This document shows positions 1-8,810 of a DNA stretch of 48,481 nt, in pieces. The DNA lies in assembly GCA_934700615.1 (NCBI GenBank), contig CAKUXR010000023.1, positions 1 to 48,481 on the forward strand, read 5' to 3'. The translations under genes and the position numbers were made by a program. A model generated the notes under the pieces. It was not told the origin of the DNA. It saw nothing but the letters and a program-made list of their open reading frames with translations, and did no database searches. This stretch comes from an uncultured Bacteroidales bacterium (lineage in GTDB: Bacteria; Bacteroidota; Bacteroidia; Bacteroidales; UBA932). The stretch's first letter is position 1. Each line of letters begins with the position of its first letter.

Positions 1-221
1 TAATACTCCTCCTCGTTAAAGAAAAAGTCATCCTTAGTAGGATAATCCGGCCAAATATCCTCTATACTTTCATAGACCTCGCCGTCATCCTCGAGTTCCT
101 GGAGGTTCTCAATAACCTCTTCAGGAGCACCGGAGCGGTTTGCATAGTCGATAAGTTCATCCTTTGATGCAGGCCATGGAGCATCGTCCAAACTGCTTGC
201 CAGTTCAAGTGTCCAAAACAT
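1..221 (-). CDS. DUF2795 family small protein
   Basis: This minus-strand reading frame begins at an ATG (219-221) and runs 73 codons to the window edge. The last two visible bases read TA, so the stop codon is probably cut by the window boundary. The product is small and acidic. It starts MFWTLELASSLDDAPWPASK, continues with a helical stretch around ELIDYANRSGAPEEVIENL and ends in an acidic tail (NEEEY). The W-P-A-x-K-x-ELIDYA pattern with a following LQ-L-D segment is what I recall of DUF2795, a family of unknown function. No catalytic motif or membrane segment is seen. It is transcribed away from folE. Function unknown; family call moderately sure. Confidence 0.7.
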   Translation of the reverse strand, partial: MFWTLELASSLDDAPWPASKDELIDYANRSGAPEEVIENLQELEDDGEVYESIEDIWPDYPTKDDFFFNEEEY

Positions 222-399
222 ATTCTCAAATCTCCATTTAATCGGGAAAACAGCCTCTACCGCACAAAACACTCAACAAAAAGAGCATTTCCGCCAAATA
301 AAACGCGGTTTTCCCCGTTAATATCAATGTCATACGCACGGATTTCCCGTACGGGCCGCAAATATATGGAAAAAATCAATATAATGAACTTTTTTTCAG

Positions 400-407
400 T
401 AATTTTG
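400..407 (+). promoter_or_regulatory. Putative -7 element ahead of folE
   Basis: TAATTTTG fits the Bacteroidota -7 consensus TAnnTTTG and lies about 94 bases upstream of the folE start. I see no TTTG at the -33 distance, so only half of the promoter is supported. The rest of the 222-500 gap is AT-rich and shows no gene. Confidence 0.4.
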
Positions 408-500
408 CAACATTGATTAAAAACGTTCCTCACAAAAAGCAGAAAACAGCCGAAAGTAAGGAACCGGAAAGTTGAACATTACGGAACTGATAACATTTTT

Positions 501-1088
501 ATGGGATACGTATCTGAAGACATATATGACAAAGACACAACGGAACAGATTGCGGTGCATGTGAAAGAAATCCTCAGACTTCTGGGCGAAAACCCGGAAA
601 GAGAAGGACTGCTGAAGACACCTGAACGCGTTGCGAAATCACTGCAATTCCTGACGAAAGGATACACGCAAAATGGCGTTGAACTGGTAAAATCAGCCAT
701 ATTCGACGAAGAATACCAGCAAATGGTATTGGTCAAAGACATTGAACTCTACTCAATGTGCGAGCACCACATGCTCCCGTTCATAGGCAAAGCGCACATC
801 GCATACATTCCTAACGGCAAGATCACCGGCCTCAGCAAGATAGCAAGAGTCGTGGAGACATACGCCAGACGCCTCCAGGTACAGGAAAGACTGACAGTAG
901 AAATACGCGACTGCATCCAGGAAGCACTGCACCCGCTCGGAGTGGCAGTCGTGATAGAAGCATCCCACACATGCATGCAGATCAGAGGCATACAGAAGGC
1001 CAATGCAGTAACCACGACATCAGCATTCTCAGGAGCATTCATGACATCAGCCAGAACCAGAAACGAATTCCTGAACCTAATCAAGTAA
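501..1088 (+). CDS. folE: GTP cyclohydrolase I (FolE)
   Basis: The 195-residue protein has the length of bacterial GTP cyclohydrolase I. This cytosolic zinc enzyme opens the imidazole ring of GTP to make 7,8-dihydroneopterin triphosphate, the entry point to folate and also to queuosine-type compounds. The zinc ligands of the family are visible: Cys87 and a His in the SMCEHH motif (85-90) and Cys158 in SHTCMQ. The C-terminal TTTSAFSGAF stretch (171-180) is also typical. The ATG at 501 gives a standard short helical N-terminus. It lies 114 bases upstream of mgsA, with a strong hairpin (1149-1189) between them. Nothing is missing; confident. Confidence 0.95.
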   Translation: MGYVSEDIYDKDTTEQIAVHVKEILRLLGENPEREGLLKTPERVAKSLQFLTKGYTQNGVELVKSAIFDEEYQQMVLVKDIELYSMCEHHMLPFIGKAHIAYIPNGKITGLSKIARVVETYARRLQVQERLTVEIRDCIQEALHPLGVAVVIEASHTCMQIRGIQKANAVTTTSAFSGAFMTSARTRNEFLNLIK

Positions 1089-1148
1089 CCTTCAATTTTT
1101 CAAGTTACTGGACAGGCTCGATTTCACGCACGGAATTTGCAGCAACTG

Positions 1149-1189
1149 AACCCTGTGACGGACAGAGACAAACTGCCCGTTACAGGGTT
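1149..1189 (+). terminator. Hairpin between folE and mgsA
   Basis: Two 17-base arms (1149-1165 and 1173-1189, AACCCTGTGACGGACAG against its partner) pair around a 7-base loop. The two mismatches are G-U compatible. It is followed by TAATTTTA instead of a clean U run, so it may be a weak folE terminator or an attenuating hairpin in the mgsA leader. It ends 14 bases before the mgsA start codon. Confidence 0.55.
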
Positions 1190-1202
1190 AATTTTACGGA
1201 AT

Positions 1203-1673
1203 ATGAAAAAATTGAACATCGCGCTCGTAGCGCATGACGGAAGAAAAGACGAACTTCTATCTTGGGTAAAATTCAATGCTGCAATGCTTTCAAAGCATAA
1301 TCTGTTCGCCACCGGAACCACCGGACGACTGATCAGCGAACTGTCATTGGAAAAAGACGGCACAGAGTATTTCCCTTTCAAAGATAAAGTCACAAGACTC
1401 CTGTCCGGTCCTCTCGGCGGAGACCAGCAGATAGGAGCCATGATTGCAGAACGGAAAATAGACATGCTCATTTTCTTCTGCGACAACCTGATAGTACAGG
1501 GACACCAGAATGACGTTTCTGCACTGTCAAGACTGGCATCCCTGTACAATATTGCCTTTGCGACCAACCGCACGACTGCGGACCTGCTTCTCACATCGCC
1601 ATTGATTGACGACCCGGACTACCAGATCCAGATTCCGGACTGCATCGCGAACTACGCGAACCGCAAGCTGTAG
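1203..1673 (+). CDS. mgsA: Methylglyoxal synthase (MgsA)
   Basis: This 156-residue cytosolic enzyme converts dihydroxyacetone phosphate to methylglyoxal and phosphate, a bypass of lower glycolysis when phosphate is short. Visible family motifs are the N-terminal ALVAHDGRKDELL, the phosphate-binding GTTG loop, SGPLGGDQQIGA carrying the catalytic Asp, and FFCDNL...HQNDV near residues 96-109. The frame is open further upstream to 1137, but I chose the ATG at 1203. It gives the usual MKK-x-IALVAHD start, and the upstream part lies in the hairpin and has no family similarity. Probably in the same transcription unit as folE, possibly attenuated. Confidence 0.92.
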   Translation: MKKLNIALVAHDGRKDELLSWVKFNAAMLSKHNLFATGTTGRLISELSLEKDGTEYFPFKDKVTRLLSGPLGGDQQIGAMIAERKIDMLIFFCDNLIVQGHQNDVSALSRLASLYNIAFATNRTTADLLLTSPLIDDPDYQIQIPDCIANYANRKL

Positions 1674-1710
1674 AACCTCAGCCGCACATCCATAAACTAC
1701 ACAAACCCGG

Positions 1711-1917
1711 TCAGTCCGGCGTATATTCCAGAATATCACCCGGCTGACAGTCCAGAGCACGGCAAAGCGCTTCCAGAGTAGAGAAGCGTATTGCCTTGGC
1801 TTTTCCTGTCTTGAGAATCGAAAGATTCGTGGCGGAGATACCCACCTTCTCGGCAAGTTCCCCGCTCGACATCTTCCGAAGCGCCAGCATGACATCAATG
1901 TTTACTGTTATAGACAT
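1711..1917 (-). CDS. XRE-family helix-turn-helix regulator (YozG-like)
   Basis: This 68-residue protein is almost entirely a Cro/C1-type helix-turn-helix domain. MSSGELAEKVGISATNLSIL provides the two DNA-recognition helices, and RFSTLEALCRALDCQPGDIL is the classic closing part of the fold. No partner domain is present. It sits 20 bases downstream of the flotillin gene on the same strand, so it may be the last gene of the NfeD-flotillin operon. It converges on mgsA with 37 bases between the stops. The target is unknown; the small size fits a local repressor or an antitoxin-like regulator, but no toxin gene is adjacent. Confidence 0.85.
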   Translation of the reverse strand: MSITVNIDVMLALRKMSSGELAEKVGISATNLSILKTGKAKAIRFSTLEALCRALDCQPGDILEYTPD

Positions 1918-1937
1918 ATCCGTACCGGTAGAGTTTC

Positions 1938-3362
1938 TTATTTACCATCCTTCACACCCGCAGTCTCATTCTTCTGCTCCTCAGCACCCTTCAGATAGCT
2001 TGGAAGATTCATTCCGGCCATCTTGAAAAGTTCATCCAGAGGCGGCACGGACTGCATCATACCGGAAATGAAATTGGCGGTAGAAGTCTTGCCGTCACCT
2101 TTTCCGTTGCCATCCCAGACAGTAACCTTATCTATCTTGATACCCTTGACAGCCTCGACCTGAGTCTTGACAAGTTCAGGAAGTTTGTCAGCGATAAGCA
2201 TGAGAACAGCCTTCTGGGCATCCCCCTCAGCAGCATTGACAAGTCTCTGGAAACCTTGTGCCTGCTTCGTGAGAATCTCCTCGATACCCTTCGCCTGCGC
2301 AGCCATCTTCGCATAAATCGCATCAGCCTCACCCTGCGCTGTCCTGCGCAGTTTTTCAGCCTCGGCCTCCGCGTCAATGATAGCCTTCTCCTTCTCTATC
2401 TGGGCCGGAACCACGATATTGGCCTGCTGGGTAGCCTGTTCCCTGGCAGCACGTGCAAGCTCGGCACTCTGCTCAGCCATGTAAGCCTCCTCCATTGCCT
2501 TCGCTGCCTGAACCTTCTCGGCGGCAATCGCAATCCTGGAAGCCTCAGCCTCCTTCTCACGCCTGATCGCATCAGAATTCGCAATGGCAATCTTGGAATT
2601 GTTCTCTCCCTCAACAGCCTTCGCATTGGCATCAGCAGTCGAGATTCTGGTATCCCTAACAGTCTCGGCAATGCGGATATCCTTGTCCCTATCAGCCTCA
2701 GCCTTACCGATTTCACCGAAACGGTTCTGCTCTGCAACACTCTTCTTCGCGTCATTGATGGCCTTGGCCGCAGCCTCCTTTCCGAGAGCCTCGATATAGC
2801 CCGACTCATCGCGGATATCAGTAACATTGACATTGATTAGCTTCAATCCGATTTTGCGTAGCTCGGCCTCGACGTTAGTACTGACATTGGCAAGGAACTT
2901 GTCGCGGTCAGAGTTGATTTCCTCGATGTCCATCGTCGCGATGACAAGCCTCAGCTGTCCGAAAAGGATATCGGTCGCGATATTCTGGATATTCTCGATA
3001 GTCAGCCCGAGAAGTCGCTCGGCAGCATTGGTCATATTGTCAGGCTCGGTAGAAATACCCACAGTAAACCGGCAAGGCACATCCACGCGTATATTCTGTT
3101 TGCTCAGCGCATTGGTCAGATTGCACTCGATGGAAATAGGAGTCAGGTCCAGAAAAGCATAGCTCTGGAACACCGGCCAGATGAAAGAAGCACCTCCGTG
3201 GATACACTTCGCAGAGGACGCTCCCCCGCTCTTGTTCTTTCCCGTCTTTCCGTAAATCACGAGAACTTTATCAGAAGGACAACGCTTGTAGCGTCTCAAA
3301 ATAGCGGAGAGAGTGACTATCAGCACCACAACCGCAATGGCGATAAGAATTATAACTTCCAT
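1938..3362 (-). CDS. Flotillin-like SPFH protein (YuaG/FloT type)
   Basis: The 474-residue protein has an N-terminal membrane segment (about 1-23, MEVIILIAIAVVVLIVTLSA). An SPFH/band-7 domain follows (about 30-230, including LTPISIECNL and the NVNVTDIRDESGYIEALG signature). Then comes a long Ala/Glu/Lys-rich coiled coil (about 200-370) and a C-terminal oligomerisation region ending in KIDKVTVWDG plus a tail. Bacterial flotillins scaffold membrane microdomains. The gene upstream encodes an NfeD-type protein, the usual partner (yuaF-floT in Bacillus). The two are 42 bases apart on the same strand, so co-expression is likely. No key region is missing. Confidence 0.92.
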   Translation of the reverse strand: MEVIILIAIAVVVLIVTLSAILRRYKRCPSDKVLVIYGKTGKNKSGGASSAKCIHGGASFIWPVFQSYAFLDLTPISIECNLTNALSKQNIRVDVPCRFTVGISTEPDNMTNAAERLLGLTIENIQNIATDILFGQLRLVIATMDIEEINSDRDKFLANVSTNVEAELRKIGLKLINVNVTDIRDESGYIEALGKEAAAKAINDAKKSVAEQNRFGEIGKAEADRDKDIRIAETVRDTRISTADANAKAVEGENNSKIAIANSDAIRREKEAEASRIAIAAEKVQAAKAMEEAYMAEQSAELARAAREQATQQANIVVPAQIEKEKAIIDAEAEAEKLRRTAQGEADAIYAKMAAQAKGIEEILTKQAQGFQRLVNAAEGDAQKAVLMLIADKLPELVKTQVEAVKGIKIDKVTVWDGNGKGDGKTSTANFISGMMQSVPPLDELFKMAGMNLPSYLKGAEEQKNETAGVKDGK

Positions 3363-3404
3363 ATCTATAATGTATTATGGTTTTGTCAATGTTATTCTCG
3401 AAAC

Positions 3405-4028
3405 CTATATTATCAATGATTCCAGAGGTTCGACAAGAAGAGTATTCGGGTCAATGACTTCGATAACCTTCACCGGTGTTCCTGTCCTGATGGAATCGCC
3501 GTCCGTCACCGCGTCATACTCACGCACAGATTCATTGATGGAAATCTGCACCTTTCCGGTACCCTTCCGCTCCTCAGGTACAGTCAGATAAACCTTCCCC
3601 TGACAGCCGACAGCCGACTTATAGACATTGATATTCCCGGACTGCTGCATTCCGGAGAGCCACTTGAACATATACATGACCGCCAGAACGAGACCGGCGC
3701 CCACGAGTACGGCCAATGTCAATGCCAGTGCTTCCGACGCGAACTTTCCGTGCAGGAGAATCGCCGTCCAGCTGAAGCCGAGAAAAAAATTGATGAGATT
3801 CCGGAAAGTGAAGAGATTCATCGAAGAATCCCCTTCAAAAGTCGGATGAGAGTCGAGGGCACTGTCAAAGCTCGTGTCAATGTCAGTGTCGAAATCACCG
3901 CCGGAGTCCACCCCGATAAAGGTCAGGATACTCTGAAGAACGAAAGTCAATGAAGTGGCTATGGCGATGCACCATAGAATTTTCATGTAAATGTCAAGTG
4001 AGGTCCACCATTCTGTCATCATAGTCAT
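3405..4028 (-). CDS. NfeD-family membrane protein (YuaF-like), flotillin partner
   Basis: This 207-residue protein has a hydrophobic segment at about 14-38, two more at about 76-120, and a soluble C-terminal domain (about 135-205). The latter, with VGCQGKVYLTV and TGTPVKVIEVIDPNTLLVEP, looks like the OB-fold of the NfeD C-terminal family. A variable acidic stretch (about 42-65) separates the first membrane segment. NfeD-type proteins act with SPFH proteins at the membrane, which agrees with the flotillin gene directly downstream. Start at 4028; a second ATG follows nine bases in. It is transcribed divergently from the methyltransferase. Confidence 0.82.
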   Translation of the reverse strand: MTMMTEWWTSLDIYMKILWCIAIATSLTFVLQSILTFIGVDSGGDFDTDIDTSFDSALDSHPTFEGDSSMNLFTFRNLINFFLGFSWTAILLHGKFASEALALTLAVLVGAGLVLAVMYMFKWLSGMQQSGNINVYKSAVGCQGKVYLTVPEERKGTGKVQISINESVREYDAVTDGDSIRTGTPVKVIEVIDPNTLLVEPLESLII

Positions 4029-4250
4029 GATATTTTGCGGGCATTGCCCAGGTTTGTTGCCGTAAATATAATAACTTTTTACGAATATCGATAAATATTT
4101 TTCAAATTTCGTTAATATAACGTTAAATTTTACACGTAACGACTACGCATAGAATCGGCTTGTCAGAGCCTGAATTATGGCTGGATTTGCGCGGAGTCCA
4201 CAATCTTCCGACAAGCGGAAAACCTCATATCCAAGCAAGTTTTCAGCAAA

Positions 4251-4282
4251 TTTGACAACTTACGAAACTTGAGTTATATTTG
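4251..4282 (+). promoter_or_regulatory. Bacteroidota promoter ahead of the methyltransferase
   Basis: TTTG (4251-4254) and TATATTTG (4275-4282) are 20 bases apart, an almost ideal Bacteroidota -33/-7 pair. Transcription would start near 4289, about 60 bases before the methyltransferase ATG. The spacer contains ACTTACGAAACTTGAG, closely related to the arms of the palindromes at 14551-14635 and 18280-18472. Confidence 0.75.
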
Positions 4283-4350
4283 TAGGTCCGGAGATTCTTA
4301 AGCCCCGATGAGGGACGTTTCCACACCACATCCGGGACAGACACGACGAT

Positions 4351-5142
4351 ATGCAGAACAGATACATTGACAGAGAAAGATATTTCAACGAACTGGCAGA
4401 GACATCGGCCGGTTACTACATTGATTATATAAAGAGATTCAAAGACATTGACAAGAACAGCAGAATCATGGAGATCGGCTGCGGCGAAGGCGGGAATCTG
4501 CTTCCTTTCGCCAAGATGGGCTGCTACGTGGCGGGGCTGGATCTCGCGTCAGGCAAGATTGACAATGCCAGAAAGTTCTTTGCCGCGAATGGCGCCGATG
4601 GCGTATTCTCATGTGCTGACTTCCTGAAAACCAATCCGTTCGAAGGAGAGAACAAATTCGATGTCATACTGATCCACGATGTCATTGAACATATCGAACC
4701 TGAAGGCAAGGATGCATTTTTCGCACGCCTGCGCTTCTATCTGAAAGACGACGGAATCGTATTTTTCGGATTCCCGGCCTGGCAGATGCCTTTCGGCGGA
4801 CACCAGCAGATCTGCAAGAGCAAAATGTGCTCGAAAGTGCCATTCTACCACGTCCTGCCGACATTTATATACAAAGGATGGCTGAAGATGTTCGGAGAGG
4901 ACAAGGCCAAGATAGATGAACTGATGAGCATCAAGAGGTCCCGCATGTCTCCGGAGAAATTCGAAGCACTCTGCAAAAGACACGATTACAAGATCATTGA
5001 CAGGACCTTCTGGTTCATCAGCCCACATTACAAGGCCAAGTTCCATCTCCGTCCGCGCCTTCTCTGGAACTGGCTCGGACACATCCCATACCTCAGGAAC
5101 TGGTTCACGACATCATGTTTCTATGTAATCGGAAACAGATGA
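4351..5142 (+). CDS. Class I SAM-dependent methyltransferase
   Basis: The 263-residue protein carries the SAM-binding motif I (IMEIGCGEGGNLLPFAKMG, residues 39-57). It also has an acidic residue in motif II (VAGLDLASGKID), FDVILIHDVIEHIEPEG as motif IV, and ARLRFYLKDDGIVFFGFPAWQM as the following strand-helix region. This is the layout of UbiE/Coq5-type small-molecule or lipid methyltransferases. The C-terminal third is basic and aromatic and has no recognised domain. The substrate cannot be read from the sequence. It has its own promoter at 4251-4282 and is followed after 52 bases by an unknown membrane protein on the same strand. Confidence 0.85.
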   Translation: MQNRYIDRERYFNELAETSAGYYIDYIKRFKDIDKNSRIMEIGCGEGGNLLPFAKMGCYVAGLDLASGKIDNARKFFAANGADGVFSCADFLKTNPFEGENKFDVILIHDVIEHIEPEGKDAFFARLRFYLKDDGIVFFGFPAWQMPFGGHQQICKSKMCSKVPFYHVLPTFIYKGWLKMFGEDKAKIDELMSIKRSRMSPEKFEALCKRHDYKIIDRTFWFISPHYKAKFHLRPRLLWNWLGHIPYLRNWFTTSCFYVIGNR

Positions 5143-5194
5143 TTGTCAATGATATACGACTATCAGGAAAACAACTTAAAAAAAACCTATAAAT

Positions 5195-7357
5195 ATGGCT
5201 TCTAAATATGAATGGCAGTATTGTTCCCTCGGAGGAGCAATCAGAGTCAAAATCGGCTCGGGAGAGGATATAGCCCACCTCGGAGAACTTGACCAGAAAC
5301 TGTGGACAGTGCTGAGCTGCCCGGTGGAGGGACTTGAATTCGACAAGCAGACACTGGAATACCTTGATACAGAAAAGGATGGAAAGATTATGGTCAATGA
5401 AGTCGTGCAGGCTGCACAATGGATTACCTCCGTAATCAAAGACAAGGACAGCATACTGAACGGTGACAGCGTACTGAAACTGGACAACATTGACACTTCT
5501 ACCGAAGCCGGAAAGGGACTTTACAATTCCGCCACGCAGATTTTGAAGAATCTTGGCATTGACAAGGATGAAATTTCCCTCGCCGACGCGTCAGACTCGA
5601 AGGCGATTTTTGCCGGCACGAAGTTCAACGGCGACGGAGTAATCACCGTCCTCTCGTCTCCGGATGATGCTCAGAAACAGATTATTACAGATATCATCGC
5701 GACCGTAGGCTCCGTCGAGGACAGAAGCGGAGAGAAGGGTGTCAATGCTGAACTGATAGAGAAATTCTATGCATCTTGCGCCGACTGGGCCGCATGGAAA
5801 TCCAGCTCTCCAGCCATGCCTTATGGTGAACGTACAGCAGCCGCTTTCGATGCTTATAATGCATTGAAAGACAAGATGAACGACTATTTCACGCGCTGCC
5901 GTCTCGTGGCTTTCGACACGGAGGTCGCGAAGGCTGTCAATGTCGCCGTGACCGACATCAATGACATTGACAATTGTCCTATTGCCGCTCCGAAGGCTGC
6001 AAGGACATTGGACCTGGCCGCCATCAACCCCGCATGGCAGAAGAGGTTTGACGCCCTTGCCTCTCTCATCGGATTTTCCGGCAAGACGGAAATGACGGAG
6101 GCTGATTGGAGATCTGTCGAGACCACTTTCAATGACTATGCTGCCTGGCTGGGCGCGAAAAAGGGCGCTGAGGTCGAGCCGCTCGGAGAGGTCAGGATCA
6201 ATGCCATTCTGATTGCCGGAGAAATGGATGCGCTTCTCGCACTGGTTGAGCGGGACAAGGCTTTCGCTGCTGAGTCCAGTTCCATCGACGATGTCAAGAA
6301 ACTGATGTACTATTACAGGGATTTCTACAGGCTCCTGAAGAACTTCGTCCTGTTCACGGATTTCTATTCCCGTGCACCTGGCGTAAGGGCAATGTTCGAG
6401 CTTGGCCAGTTGTATATTGACCAGAGGTGCTGCGACTTGTGCATCCGTGTTTCAGACATGGGCAAACATGCGGACATGGCCGCCCTAAGCGGCATTTTCC
6501 TCATATATTTCAAGGCGACGTCCAAGGTCCTCGGAAAGTCAATGGATGCCGTGGCCGTCATGACCGACGGTGACATTTTCGACCTCCGTCCGGGCAAGAA
6601 CGGTATCTTCTATGACCTCCAGGGAAACAACTGGGACGCTGTCATAACCAAGGTGGTGGACAACCCTGTAAGTATCAGCCAGGCTTTCTGGGCTCCTTAC
6701 CGCAAAGCGTGGGAGTTCTGCGTGGGAATAATCAACAAGTCCGCCGCCGACAAGGATGCGAAGATCAATGCTGACTTGCAGGCCAAGGTCCAGACTGCCG
6801 CAGCCACGACCCCAGGCGCTGCCGATGCTGCCAAGTCAGACAAGCAACAGGCTTTCGACATAGCCAAGTTTGCCGGTATCTTTGCCGCATTAGGCATGGC
6901 AATGGGCTACATTGGCACGTTCCTCACCAGCATTGTCACTGGCATCCAGAGCACCCCGCCTCTTGACCTGATCCTGATTCTTCTGGGTCTGATGCTGGTA
7001 ATTTCCGGCCCGTCATGTTTCATCGCATGGACAAAGCTCCGCAAGCGCAACCTGGGTCCTATCCTCAATGCCAACGGCTGGGCTATCAACTCCAAGGTGC
7101 TGGTCAACATCCTCTTCGGCGGCAAGCTTACGACAGTTGCCAAGTATCCGAAACTCAAGCTGGCCGATCCATATGACCAGAAGACTCCGGCCTGGAAGAT
7201 ATGGCTGCCGACCATTCTCATCATCCTGGCCATAGCATTCCTGGCCCTGTATTTCACAGGCAACCTCGAGTTCATCGGCCTGTCGTCCCCGCTTCACAAG
7301 GCAGGAGCGGCATGTGACGCAGTCCAGGCCGCAGCAGATTCACTGTCAGTAAAATAG
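5195..7357 (+). CDS. Large EF-hand-like protein with C-terminal membrane segments, unknown function
   Basis: I do not recognise the family with certainty. The 720-residue protein starts without a signal peptide (MASKYEWQYCSLGG). It contains an EF-hand-like loop (YLDTEKDGKIMVNEV, about 55-69) and possibly a second Asp-rich loop (KFNGDGVITV, about 147-156). A long helical middle follows, rich in Ala, Asp and aromatics. A low-complexity Ala/Thr stretch (about 530-550) precedes three hydrophobic segments near 560-580, 592-612 and 667-690. It looks like a cytosolic calcium-binding-type domain anchored at the inner membrane by its C-terminus. It lies 52 bases after the methyltransferase and ends before a strong terminator. 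Confidence 0.75.
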   Translation: MASKYEWQYCSLGGAIRVKIGSGEDIAHLGELDQKLWTVLSCPVEGLEFDKQTLEYLDTEKDGKIMVNEVVQAAQWITSVIKDKDSILNGDSVLKLDNIDTSTEAGKGLYNSATQILKNLGIDKDEISLADASDSKAIFAGTKFNGDGVITVLSSPDDAQKQIITDIIATVGSVEDRSGEKGVNAELIEKFYASCADWAAWKSSSPAMPYGERTAAAFDAYNALKDKMNDYFTRCRLVAFDTEVAKAVNVAVTDINDIDNCPIAAPKAARTLDLAAINPAWQKRFDALASLIGFSGKTEMTEADWRSVETTFNDYAAWLGAKKGAEVEPLGEVRINAILIAGEMDALLALVERDKAFAAESSSIDDVKKLMYYYRDFYRLLKNFVLFTDFYSRAPGVRAMFELGQLYIDQRCCDLCIRVSDMGKHADMAALSGIFLIYFKATSKVLGKSMDAVAVMTDGDIFDLRPGKNGIFYDLQGNNWDAVITKVVDNPVSISQAFWAPYRKAWEFCVGIINKSAADKDAKINADLQAKVQTAAATTPGAADAAKSDKQQAFDIAKFAGIFAALGMAMGYIGTFLTSIVTGIQSTPPLDLILILLGLMLVISGPSCFIAWTKLRKRNLGPILNANGWAINSKVLVNILFGGKLTTVAKYPKLKLADPYDQKTPAWKIWLPTILIILAIAFLALYFTGNLEFIGLSSPLHKAGAACDAVQAAADSLSVK

Positions 7358-7393
7358 CATACCGGTCCCGCATCCCGGGACAGACGAATACAC

Positions 7394-7439
7394 CATCCGG
7401 GTGGCCAGGTACCGCACCTGGTCACCCGGATGTTTGTTT
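7394..7439 (+). terminator. Rho-independent terminator
   Basis: CATCCGGGTG (7394-7403) pairs with CACCCGGATG (7423-7432), and the inner CCAGGT/ACCTGG extends the stem. TTTGTTT follows. It ends the transcript of the 720-residue protein, 36 bases after its stop. The stretch from here to 7537 shows no gene. Confidence 0.85.
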
Positions 7440-7537
7440 GGCACATACGAATGTTCACCGGTCGCCCAGAAGAAACTGGCCATATGAATGGGCACAGGAG
7501 CCCCAGCAGAAACTGGACAAACCACTGAAGCACATTA

Positions 7538-7739
7538 TTTTTCGACCCTCTTGGCAGGATACCAGCAGGCCGCAGGCAGACATAACTCGCTCTATAGTAA
7601 CATGTTATACAAACAGCAGAACATTACAACCCCTGCCAAGACCCCCTTTTAAGAGCACCTCTTGGCATTACAAGAACGCAGTAAACATCTGATTACAAAG
7701 CATTTAGCGAATCCATCTACTGTCAAGAGGGTCGAAAAA
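7538..7739. repeat. 202-bp RAYT-associated repeat, copy 1
   Basis: The element begins TTTTTCGACCCTCTTG (7538-7553) and ends with the inverted complement CAAGAGGGTCGAAAAA (7724-7739). Inside, CTTGGCAGG and CCTGCCAAG form a second inverted pair, and CCTCTTGGCA occurs twice in direct orientation. Copy 2 (8811-9012) has exactly the same length and differs at scattered positions. The two copies bracket the transposase gene. Confidence 0.85.
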
Positions 7740-7785
7740 ATACGTAGCCTCCTAAAGAAGGATGCGAAGACCAGAACAGGTTGTT

Positions 7786-7802
7786 GTCAAGAGGGTCGAA
7801 AA
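7786..7802. repeat. Solo right end of the 202-bp repeat
   Basis: GTCAAGAGGGTCGAAAA repeats the right terminus of the 202-bp element without the rest of it. It lies between copy 1 and the transposase gene and may be the true left boundary or a scar of the RAYT unit. Confidence 0.6.
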
Positions 7803-7949
7803 GCAGCAATCGGCCCTTAACTGCAGCATTTTTCCGCCTAATGTCATTGACAAAACCCATATACAAGCACACCCGACGCAGTTTTTACAGAAAAACCAAT
7901 TTCATTTTTTGAAAATGGTTTACAACAGGTTACTTTGCATAAAAACGAC

Positions 7950-8810
7950 ATGCTCTATCATTTCTGTACCAACGGCCTCAAAAAAGGACTCATTTTCACG
8001 TCTGACCAGGACTTCACTTATGGAATGAATGCCATCGGACTTTGCAAATTGAAATTCGACAATATCCGTATTCTCGCTTTTTGTCTGATGGGAAACCACG
8101 TTCACTTTGTCATTGACAGTTCTGAAGAAGAAGGAATCTCATTCATGAGATATTACAAACTTCTGATCGGCAATTATCTGAAAATCACATATGGAAAAGA
8201 ACGAAGCCTTAAGGGAGCCGACATTGGATTCAAGTGTATGTCAGATTCAGAGTATTGCGTCAATGCCATTGCATATGTGCTTAGAAATCCGATATCCGCC
8301 GGATTGCTTATCTCTCCGACAGAATATAGATGGAGTTCAGCCTGTCTGTATTTCGGTTCCAGAATATTCAGGCAAGAAGTCTGGGACATCGTAAAGAATA
8401 TTGGAAGAGAGAGGCTCAGATCAATAACTCACAGTCATGGAGCATTCCCGGACGATTGGCGAATAAACAGCAACGGGCTGATCTTTCCCGGAGAATATAC
8501 TGACTATAAGGATGTCGAAATAATATTCGGAAAACCTGCCCAACTTATATACCACATAACCAAGAACAATGATTTGATAATCGAACAAGATACAGGCATC
8601 CTGTCCAAATTCCATTACTCCGACGAAGAACTGTGCGAATCAAGGAACACACTCATCCTCAACCACTTTCGCAAGAAGCAGCTTACAGAACTGTCCATAG
8701 AAGAAAAAATATCTCTTGCGTCAATGATGAAAAAACGATACCGGCTGTCATTTCCTACGTTATCCCGCCTTGTCGGAATAAACCGACAAATCCTTCGCCA
8801 ACTTCTTTAA
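7950..8810 (+). CDS. REP-associated tyrosine transposase (RAYT, Y1/HUH family)
   Basis: The 286-residue protein opens with MLYHFCTNGL and carries the HUH metal-binding motif in LMGNHVHFVID (His50 and His52). A candidate catalytic Tyr109 lies in AIAYVLRNPISAGLL. This is the arrangement of single-strand-nicking Y1 transposases of the RAYT group, which are linked to palindromic repeats rather than to classic IS ends. I chose the ATG at 7950; a TTG at 7935 would add five residues. TTTG (7908-7911) and TACTTTG (7931-7937) resemble a promoter just upstream. The stop codon abuts the second 202-bp repeat (starts 8811). The C-terminal half (about 150-286) has no motif I recognise. No frameshift is seen. 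Confidence 0.85.
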   Translation: MLYHFCTNGLKKGLIFTSDQDFTYGMNAIGLCKLKFDNIRILAFCLMGNHVHFVIDSSEEEGISFMRYYKLLIGNYLKITYGKERSLKGADIGFKCMSDSEYCVNAIAYVLRNPISAGLLISPTEYRWSSACLYFGSRIFRQEVWDIVKNIGRERLRSITHSHGAFPDDWRINSNGLIFPGEYTDYKDVEIIFGKPAQLIYHITKNNDLIIEQDTGILSKFHYSDEELCESRNTLILNHFRKKQLTELSIEEKISLASMMKKRYRLSFPTLSRLVGINRQILRQLL

